A DNA stretch of 64,000 nucleotides from Thalassotalea loyana (lineage in GTDB: Bacteria; Pseudomonadota; Gammaproteobacteria; Enterobacterales; Alteromonadaceae): positions 1 to 64,000 of the forward strand of contig NZ_BSSV01000005.1 in NCBI RefSeq assembly GCF_030161435.1. The letters are read 5' to 3'. Both the position numbers and the translations under genes were made by a program. How positions within the stretch are numbered: the first letter of the stretch is position 1; each line of letters opens with the position of its first letter. Positions 58,100 to 64,000 of this stretch are shown here, one piece after another. The notes under the pieces are model-generated. The model worked only from the letters and a program-made list of their open reading frames with translations, had not been told where the DNA came from and searched no databases.

Positions 58100-59932
58100 A
58101 TGTGTGGCATTGTTGGTGCAGTAGCACAGCGTGATGTAGCGGATATCTTAGTAGAAGGTTTAAAACGTTTAGAATACCGTGGTTATGATAGTGCAGGTGT
58201 TGCAATTATTGATAATGACAATCAATTAAATCGTGCACGTCGTCTTGGTAAAGTACAAGAATTAGCAGACGCTTTAGCTGAAACGCCATTGGCTGGCGGT
58301 ACTGGTATTGCTCACACGCGTTGGGCAACACATGGTGTACCAAGTGAAGCGAATGCTCACCCACATATTTCTTCAGACAACATCGCGGTTGTTCATAACG
58401 GTATTATCGAAAACCATGAAGAGCTTCGTGCTCAACTTCAAGGCTTAGGTTACGTTTTCACTTCTGAAACTGATACAGAAGTTATTGCACATTTAGTTCA
58501 CCATGAATTAAAAAGCCATGACACATTATTATCAGCTGTACAGAGCACTGTTAAGCAACTAGAAGGTGCTTACGGTACAACAATCATGGATACCAATGAT
58601 AAAGACCGAGTTGTCGTAGCTCGTTCAGGTAGCCCATTGGTTATTGGTTTCGGTGTTGGTGAAAACTTTATTGCCTCTGACATGATGGCGTTATTACCGG
58701 TAACTCGTAAATTCTGCTTCCTTGAAGAAGGTGATGTTGCAGAAGTAACGCGTTTTGAGGTGAATATTTTTGATAGTGAAGGTCAGCCAGTTGTTCGCGA
58801 AGCGAAAGAATCTGAAGTTAGTCATGATGCTGGCGACAAGGGTGAATACCGCCATTACATGTTGAAAGAAATTTACGAGCAACCAACAGCTATCCGAAAT
58901 ACGTTAGAAAACCGTTTTGATGCTGGTTTGCTTGATACGCAAACATTCGGCGCTGGCGCTGATGAAATTTTCAAAGAAATCGAACATGTTCAAATTATTG
59001 CTTGTGGTACGTCATACCACTCAGGCATGGTGGCGCGTTACTGGTTAGAAGCACATGCTGGCGTATCTTGTAACATCGAAATTGCGAGTGAGTTCAGATA
59101 CCGTAAATCTCACGTGCCAAAGAATGCGATGATTGTGACAATTTCTCAATCGGGTGAGACGGCAGATACATTGGCAGCACTTCGCTTAGCAAAAGAGCTA
59201 GGTTACCGCTCAAGTCTTACGATTTGTAACGTACCGGGTTCAAGCTTAGTACGTGAGTCAGATTTAGCGTTTATGACGAAAGCTGGCGCAGAAATTGGTG
59301 TTGCTTCGACAAAAGCATTTACTACGCAGTTAGTTGGCTTAATGATGATGACATTGGCACTTGGTAAACATCACGGCATGAGTGTTGAAGATCAAAAAGC
59401 AATGTCGAGTGCACTTGTGACGCTGCCAAATAAAGTTGAAGAAGTATTAGCGTTAGCGGATTCTATCGAAGACTTAGCAGAAGACTTTGCTGATAAAAAC
59501 CATTCATTGTTCTTGGGTCGCGGTGATCAATACCCGATCGCAATGGAAGGTGCATTAAAACTTAAAGAAATTTCATACATTCACGCAGAAGCTTATGCTG
59601 CTGGTGAACTTAAGCACGGCCCATTAGCGTTAATTGATGCTGAAATGCCAGTTATCGTTGTAGCACCAAAAAATGACTTGATTGAGAAGCTTAAATCGAA
59701 TGTTGAAGAAGTGCGTGCTCGTGGCGGTTTAATGTATGTATTTGCTGATAACGATGCGAAATTTGAAAGTGATGAAACAATGAAGGTTATCAATGTTCCA
59801 CACTGTGATGACTTAATCGCGCCAATTGTTTACACATTACCATTACAGTTATTGTCATATTATGTAGCTATTATCAAAGGTACTGATGTTGACCAACCAC
59901 GTAACTTAGCTAAGTCGGTTACCGTAGAGTAA
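58100..59932 (+). CDS. glmS: glutamine-fructose-6-phosphate aminotransferase GlmS
   Basis: GlmS makes glucosamine-6-phosphate from fructose-6-phosphate and glutamine, the first step to UDP-GlcNAc. The 610-residue protein begins with the glutaminase Cys (MCGIVGAV), has [19 protein letters not shown], two SIS domains ([10 protein letters not shown] near residue 300, [16 protein letters not shown]-type [12 protein letters not shown]) and ends [11 protein letters not shown]. The last codons form the conserved recognition site of Tn7-type elements, and such an element is inserted 25 bp after the stop. Confidence 0.99.
   Translation: MCGIVGAVAQRDVADILVEGLKRLEYRGYDSAGVAIIDNDNQLNRARRLGKVQELADALAETPLAGGTGIAHTRWATHGVPSEANAHPHISSDNIAVVHNGIIENHEELRAQLQGLGYVFTSETDTEVIAHLVHHELKSHDTLLSAVQSTVKQLEGAYGTTIMDTNDKDRVVVARSGSPLVIGFGVGENFIASDMMALLPVTRKFCFLEEGDVAEVTRFEVNIFDSEGQPVVREAKESEVSHDAGDKGEYRHYMLKEIYEQPTAIRNTLENRFDAGLLDTQTFGAGADEIFKEIEHVQIIACGTSYHSGMVARYWLEAHAGVSCNIEIASEFRYRKSHVPKNAMIVTISQSGETADTLAALRLAKELGYRSSLTICNVPGSSLVRESDLAFMTKAGAEIGVASTKAFTTQLVGLMMMTLALGKHHGMSVEDQKAMSSALVTLPNKVEEVLALADSIEDLAEDFADKNHSLFLGRGDQYPIAMEGALKLKEISYIHAEAYAAGELKHGPLALIDAEMPVIVVAPKNDLIEKLKSNVEEVRARGGLMYVFADNDAKFESDETMKVINVPHCDDLIAPIVYTLPLQLLSYYVAIIKGTDVDQPRNLAKSVTVE
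59895..59932 (+). other. attTn7 recognition segment in the 3' end of glmS
   Basis: The glmS end here closely matches the E. coli attTn7 segment bound by TnsD (for example the shared TCGGTTAC core and GAGTAA end). Insertion occurs at 59957/59958, 25 bp downstream of the stop, at the position known for Tn7. Confidence 0.88.
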
Positions 59933-59966
59933 GTATCTGATAATCAATAACTCTTATTGTGGGTTT

Positions 59967-60022
59967 ACAATAAAGTTGCTAATCCAACAATAAAGTAGTT
60001 AACAATACAATAATGTTGTTAA
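59967..60022 (+). repeat. Three TnsB-type binding repeats at the right end
   Basis: ACAATAAAGTTGCTAA (59967-59982), ACAATAAAGTAGTTAA (59987-60002) and ACAATAATGTTGTTAA (60007-60022) are direct repeats starting at exact 20-bp steps. They match the TnsB sites of Tn7, whose right end has four packed sites; here no fourth copy is seen. Confidence 0.9.
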
Positions 60023-60025
60023 CTG

Positions 60026-60073
60026 AAGCCATCTGAGCTATCTTGTAATTAAGTTAGCAAAGATGGCTTTTCT
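60026..60073 (+). terminator. Hairpin just upstream of tnsA, possible terminator
   Basis: AAGCCATCT (60026-60034) pairs with AGATGGCTT (60061-60069), with an inner GCTA/TAGC pair (60037-60040 with 60055-60058), and is followed by TTTTCT. The tnsA ATG is 6 bp after the stem. It could stop read-through from glmS, whose own terminator has been pushed away by the insertion. Tn7 has a hairpin at the same place. Confidence 0.6.
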
Positions 60074-60075
60074 GT

Positions 60076-60900
60076 ATGGGTAAAAAGCAATATTGGAACT
60101 CTGAAGCTAAGAACGCTCGTTGGATAAAGGAAGGACGAGGTCAAGGAAGTGGTAAAAATTATAAGCCCTGGCTCACCGTTCGAGATGTTGCATCTGAAGG
60201 CCGGTCTCATCGTATATTTGGACACTTGACGAAACGCACCCACCACCTTTTATCTGATCTCGAACTAGCAACTTTTTTACTTCTTCAATGGCGTCAATCA
60301 ACTGAAGATATACGTGAGCAATTTCCTTTAGATCCAGAAGTCACCAAACAAATATGCCGTTCATCCGGAATCTCTCATCCTTCACACTCTGGCGCAGTCC
60401 AATACTTGAGTAGTGACTTTGTAGTCAGTGCCAAAGAAAAAGAAAATCCGGTTTTTGCTATTCAGGTAAAACCGGTTTCAAAACTTGCTAGCAAGAGAGT
60501 GATAGAGAAGCTCGAAGTAGAGAGGCGCTACTGGTTAGAAAAGGATATCCCCTGGTTTCTCGTAACAGAAAAACAAATTCCTCGCGTCGTCTTTAATAAC
60601 ATTGACTGGCTTTATACTTTGCAACAAGACGTAACTTACATTGAGGATGAATGCCGAAATTTTGAACAGCATTCAAAATGGCTGCAGGAACATGGTAACT
60701 TAAAAATTATTGACCTATGTAAGCAGCTAGATACGGCTTATTCACTTCCTCTAGGTGAAAGCTTATACCAACTCAGAAGGATGCTGGCAAAACGTTACTT
60801 CCACTTCGATATTACAATTCCTTATACGGACTTGAGGTGCTGTGATTTATACTCGGAATCTGTGGACTCAGTTGTTGAGGTGCTTAATGTTTCAGGTTAA
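60076..60900 (+). CDS. tnsA: Tn7-type transposase endonuclease TnsA
   Basis: TnsA cuts the 5' ends of the element, so that together with TnsB it is released by cut-and-paste. The 274-residue protein (Tn7 TnsA 273) has a restriction-enzyme-like fold with catalytic E63 (LLSDLELA), D114 (SSDFVV) and K132 (AIQVKP), the same residue numbers as in Tn7. The N-terminal IKEGRGQGSGKNYKPWLTV motif is well kept. No Shine-Dalgarno sequence precedes the ATG; the stem of the upstream hairpin ends 6 bp before it. Confidence 0.96.
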   Translation: MGKKQYWNSEAKNARWIKEGRGQGSGKNYKPWLTVRDVASEGRSHRIFGHLTKRTHHLLSDLELATFLLLQWRQSTEDIREQFPLDPEVTKQICRSSGISHPSHSGAVQYLSSDFVVSAKEKENPVFAIQVKPVSKLASKRVIEKLEVERRYWLEKDIPWFLVTEKQIPRVVFNNIDWLYTLQQDVTYIEDECRNFEQHSKWLQEHGNLKIIDLCKQLDTAYSLPLGESLYQLRRMLAKRYFHFDITIPYTDLRCCDLYSESVDSVVEVLNVSG

Positions 60901-62965
60901 TGAAGTCATCAGCCTTGATAGGACACTTTATCGAATTCTGTTAGTCAGTGGAGAGCAAATAGTCTGGATAGCGGTTGAAGATAAGAAAGCATTCCCTGGA
61001 GTAATAGGGTTAATTGAACTTGAAAAATTAGTGCTAGATGAGAAATTAATTCGCTCAGAGGATCCTTATTATTATTTGCTAAATTTATCGCCAACAGCGG
61101 ACTCCAGTGAAGCTTTAACCAGAGACAAGTACTTTAAAATTATAAAACCTTTGGTTACCGATCCCCTGTTTTACTTGCCCAAGGTTCGAGCAAAGCATAT
61201 AAAAGAAATTCTGCTTGAAGGAAACATATCAAAGCCCTATCTGTATAAAAAAGTACGCCAATACTGGCAGAGAGGTCAAACGCCAAATGCCTTATTACCA
61301 GATTATCGAAACTCAGGTGGTAAAGGTAAAAAGCGCGTTGCTAAGGGGAAAAAACTAGGGCGGCCGAGAGTCCATAAACCAGGTATAGGGGCTATCGTTG
61401 ATGAGTTAACTGAAAAGCTATTTAGGATAGTTATTGATAAATACCTTTTAAAAGAAGCGGAGTTTTCCGTCGCCTTTGCACATAGGCGCCTAAAGCTTCT
61501 TTACGACGAATATTTTCCTGGAACTCCAGAGTCAGAAAAGCCGACAAAACGACAACTAGGGTATTTTTTTGAGCGAGAGTACAGTCACGCAGAAAAGTTA
61601 ATTGCGACAAACTCTACTGCAGATTATCGCAAGGACATCAGGCCTCTTGAGAGTACGGCAACAATGCAGGCACTGGGTCCCGGTTCTCGTTATGAAATTG
61701 ATGCGACCATAGCTGATATTATTTTAGTGTCTGATCACGACCGCAATCAGCCTGTCGGTAGGCCAATCTTATATGTGGTCGTTGACGTATTCTCTCGCTT
61801 TATAGTCGGCTGGTACATCGGTTTTGAAAATCCTTCCTATGTCGCCGCTATTCAAGCTCTTCACCTGGCCATGACCGATAAAAATGAATACTTGAACCAT
61901 TTGGATAGTGGAACGGACTTTATTGCTTGGCCTCAACCCGGTTTACCAGAAGCATTACTAGCAGACAGAGGTGAGCTTCTTGGGCACCAAATTGAGGGTC
62001 TTGAGAAGAGTTTTTTTGTGCGAATAGAAAACACCCCACCGTTTCGCGGTGACGCTAAAGGGGTTGTAGAGAGAAACTTTAGGACACTTCAGGCAGAATT
62101 TAAGCCATTTGCCCCAGGAGTGGTTACAGGCCCTACAGTTAAAAAAAGAGGTGGGAAAAACTATTGGTTGGATGGAAAACTAACCATTTCAGAATTTACC
62201 GAGATCATTACGTCTTCAATAATTATACGTAATTTTGTAGATCCACTTACTAAGTACGACAAAAGCCAGGATATGCCTGCTGATTTACCATTAATCCCTG
62301 CCCACTTGTGGAATTGGGGGTTACAGCATCGAACCGGACGCCTCAGAAAAGCAGACTCAGAAAGTTTACATATCGCTTTGCTACCAACTGAAAAAGCAAC
62401 TGTTTCTGAAAATGGTGTTTGCTTATTTGGACTTTACTACTCTTCACCAGAAGTCCTTGCCGCAGGGTGGATGCATAGAGCAGACAAGTCTAACCGGCCT
62501 AAAAAAGTAACCGTCGCTTACGATCCAAACTTTGCCAACGAAATTTACCTATTTCACAAGTCAGACTCTCGTGAACATTGGCTCTGTAGGTTAACTGACT
62601 TGTCTCGTGAATATCGAAATAGCTCATTCTGGGAAGTTTGGCGCAAACAAGACATACAGAAAAAATCTGAAAGTCAGCTCCAGCTTAATTCAGATAGAAC
62701 CCGTGCATTGCACGAAAAACGGGTCGAGGAAATTATATCTTCAGCGATTAAATCTACACCATCACCTTCTGCGACCAATACAGAGCGTATGGCAAATGTT
62801 GGCAAAGCACGTTCCGAACAACTTGAGAAGGAGCGACAAAAGAGACGACCAACGACAAAAGAGTCTAACAAGTCACCATCTCAGGTGATACCCCTTAATA
62901 GTCAAGATGACGATAATGAATATCCGGATTTTGAGGATGAGTTGTTTAATGGTGGGGATGATTGA
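60887..62965 (+). CDS. tnsB: Tn7-type DDE transposase TnsB
   Basis: TnsB binds the end repeats, cuts the 3' ends and joins them to target DNA. From the ATG at 60887, preceded by GAGG at 6 nt, the protein has 692 residues and the Tn7-like start MFQVNEVISLDRTLYRIL. The rve-type integrase core carries D272 (YEIDATIADI), D360 (LLADRGELL) and E395 (KGVVERNF), one residue off the Tn7 numbers D273, D361 and E396. A basic, Ser/Thr-rich tail likely contacts TnsC. It overlaps tnsA by 14 bp and tnsC by 1 bp. An upstream in-frame ATG at 60842 is not used. Confidence 0.96.
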   Translation: MFQVNEVISLDRTLYRILLVSGEQIVWIAVEDKKAFPGVIGLIELEKLVLDEKLIRSEDPYYYLLNLSPTADSSEALTRDKYFKIIKPLVTDPLFYLPKVRAKHIKEILLEGNISKPYLYKKVRQYWQRGQTPNALLPDYRNSGGKGKKRVAKGKKLGRPRVHKPGIGAIVDELTEKLFRIVIDKYLLKEAEFSVAFAHRRLKLLYDEYFPGTPESEKPTKRQLGYFFEREYSHAEKLIATNSTADYRKDIRPLESTATMQALGPGSRYEIDATIADIILVSDHDRNQPVGRPILYVVVDVFSRFIVGWYIGFENPSYVAAIQALHLAMTDKNEYLNHLDSGTDFIAWPQPGLPEALLADRGELLGHQIEGLEKSFFVRIENTPPFRGDAKGVVERNFRTLQAEFKPFAPGVVTGPTVKKRGGKNYWLDGKLTISEFTEIITSSIIIRNFVDPLTKYDKSQDMPADLPLIPAHLWNWGLQHRTGRLRKADSESLHIALLPTEKATVSENGVCLFGLYYSSPEVLAAGWMHRADKSNRPKKVTVAYDPNFANEIYLFHKSDSREHWLCRLTDLSREYRNSSFWEVWRKQDIQKKSESQLQLNSDRTRALHEKRVEEIISSAIKSTPSPSATNTERMANVGKARSEQLEKERQKRRPTTKESNKSPSQVIPLNSQDDDNEYPDFEDELFNGGDD

Positions 62966-64000
62966 TGCAATTACCAAAACACTATGTAAAAGCTGTATAC
63001 CAAGAAACAGGCATCAGACAATACGACAGCAACCCATTCATTGAGGCTCTGCCCCCCATTTTGTCTGTCAAGCAGGCCGGCTCAAGCCTGAAAGGCGAGA
63101 TCATATATAAGCCTTCTGACCGACTGGCTGATGCTAAGGCAAGAATGCACATGGTCGTTTCATTACTGGATGATTATTTTCAGCCGCTGTCACAGCATGT
63201 TCTCCTGGAAGAGCGGATCGGTATGATGATACGTAGGGGGTATGTTGGTCGCAATTTATGCGATGGCTCACTTAATAAAAAGCTGCAGGAAGGCTATGAA
63301 CTGATAAAAGCAGATGGCTATCACCCGGTAAACTTTGCGACGGAGAAAACAACGGCGAGAAGTATGTCGTTAATTGGAATATCTGGTAGCGGAAAAAGCA
63401 CTTCATTAGACAGAATACTGAATACTTACCCTCAGGTTATTTACCACGAGTCGAGTAACTTTATTCAAATCACATACTTAAAAATTGAATGCCCAAACAA
63501 TGGTGATTTAGAGAGTTTATGTCTAAATTTTTTCAGTGCTGTTGATGGTATTTTAGATACTGATTACGAAAGACGGTATGCAAAGCAACGCCTTTCGGTT
63601 CCCAAAATGCTGGCGTTGATGCGCCAAACGGCAAATAACCGGGCAATAGGGGTGCTAGTTATCGATGAGATACAACGGCTCAGCCAGGTACGTTCTGGCG
63701 GTAAGGAGCAAATGCTGGAGTTTTTCGTTGAACTGGTAAACCAAGTGGGCATTCCTGTTGTTTTGGTGGGTACACCAAAAGCTCGACCTATCTTTGAGCT
63801 TGAACTCCAATCAGGGCGGCGAAGCGCAGGTTTTGGTTCAATATATTGGGAAACTATTCCGCAGCTGATTTATAAAAAAGGTAAAGGCCAAACTGACAAC
63901 TCAAACTGGATAAATTTTACCAACGACTTATGGAAGTATCAGTGGTTGAAACATGGTGATAATCCATTGACCGATGACATTCGTGACTGTTGGTACGACT
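62965..64000 (+). CDS. tnsC: Tn7-type AAA+ regulator TnsC (3' end beyond the window)
   Basis: TnsC is the ATP-dependent switch that links target selectors (TnsD or TnsE) to TnsA-TnsB. The 345 residues visible begin MQLPKHYVKAVYQETG and contain NPFIEALPP, YVGRN, Walker A IGISGSGKSTS near residue 140, Walker B GVLVIDEIQRLS near residue 230, and GTPKARPIFE. The start ATG overlaps the tnsB stop (TGATG). The reading frame is open at 64000, so the gene is cut by the window, not broken. The fold and order match Tn7 TnsC (about 555 residues). Confidence 0.95.
   Translation, partial: MQLPKHYVKAVYQETGIRQYDSNPFIEALPPILSVKQAGSSLKGEIIYKPSDRLADAKARMHMVVSLLDDYFQPLSQHVLLEERIGMMIRRGYVGRNLCDGSLNKKLQEGYELIKADGYHPVNFATEKTTARSMSLIGISGSGKSTSLDRILNTYPQVIYHESSNFIQITYLKIECPNNGDLESLCLNFFSAVDGILDTDYERRYAKQRLSVPKMLALMRQTANNRAIGVLVIDEIQRLSQVRSGGKEQMLEFFVELVNQVGIPVVLVGTPKARPIFELELQSGRRSAGFGSIYWETIPQLIYKKGKGQTDNSNWINFTNDLWKYQWLKHGDNPLTDDIRDCWYD

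Larger units (their letters stand above)
59958..64000 (+). mobile_element. Tn7-like transposon, right end and core transposition genes (runs off the window)
   Basis: The element starts with TGTGGG at 59958, next to the 5-bp sequence CTTAT (59953-59957), which should be the target duplication. Three TnsB-type binding repeats follow, then tnsA, tnsB and the beginning of tnsC, all rightward and overlapping. As in Tn7 inserted at attTn7, the right end with tnsA is proximal to glmS. Catalytic residues of TnsA and TnsB fall at nearly the same residue numbers as in Tn7, so this is a canonical Tn7 relative and not a distant CRISPR-associated type. tnsD, tnsE, cargo and left end must lie past 64000. 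Confidence 0.95.

Noticed and set aside
60842-60886. Earlier start for tnsB
   Set aside because: The ATG at 60887 has a proper Shine-Dalgarno sequence and gives the Tn7-like N-terminus and residue numbering.
59958-64000. CRISPR-associated transposon (CAST)
   Set aside because: Insertion at attTn7, TnsA/TnsB lengths and catalytic residue numbers match canonical Tn7, and no CRISPR or cas sequence is visible in the part present; cargo past 64000 is unseen.

Overview
The window is a chromosomal segment of a marine-type gammaproteobacterium. It has low to moderate GC, and its gene order (tusA, glyQS, gyrB-recF-dnaN-dnaA, rpmH-rnpA-yidD-yidC-mnmE-mioC, oriC, mnmG-rsmG-parAB-atp operon-glmU-glmS) is that of the Alteromonadales/Vibrionales origin region. 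Colwelliaceae (Colwellia or Thalassotalea type) is my best guess, from protein flavour and the MITE-like repeat; this is inference. No tRNA, rRNA or CRISPR array lies inside the window, but two tandem rRNA-type promoters at the left edge fire leftward, so an rrn operon should begin just outside.

Region by region. 1-376: rrn promoters and yrdA leader. 376-15827: the yrd/dprA/def neighbourhood (yrdA, yrdB, aroE, ompW, hemF, tsaC, an acyl-CoA synthetase, purEK, yrdD, smg, dprA, a LysM protein, def-fmt-rsmB-trkA). 15882-22665: trkH-yigZ-pepQ, slt, an outer-membrane barrel fused to a SPOR domain, and tusA. 22698-31852: glyQS and gyrB-recF-dnaN-dnaA, all leftward. 31853-37600: dnaA/rpmH regulatory gap, rpmH to yidC, a MITE-like repeat, mnmE, mioC and oriC. 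37601-50577: mnmG-rsmG-parA-parB, the nine-gene atp operon, glmU. 50605-55986: an accessory locus built round BetI. 56025-59932: mltC-like gene, DeoR regulator, glmS. 59958-64000: the right end and tnsA-tnsB-start of tnsC of a Tn7-like transposon sitting 25 bp downstream of glmS.

How the parts work together. ParB, made at 40963-41856, should load on two perfect parS sites lying inside recF. DnaA, made at 30494-31852, should act at the GATC-rich oriC between mioC and mnmG and at boxes in its own upstream gap. The atp operon contains an unusual run of four hairpins between atpB and atpE, one presenting a CsrA-type CAGGATG element.

The most interesting accessory system is at 50605-55986. A BetI-type choline-sensing repressor and a small BCCT transporter that keeps the betaine/choline aromatic box are divergent from a TonB-dependent receptor and a secreted PhoD-family metallophosphodiesterase. 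A perfect 14-bp palindrome resembling a BetI operator lies between them. Together they look like a scavenging pathway that imports a choline ester across the outer membrane, releases choline in the periplasm and takes it into the cell. No betA or betB is present. The second exciting object is the Tn7-like element, whose catalytic residues align almost number for number with Tn7 and whose cargo lies beyond the window.
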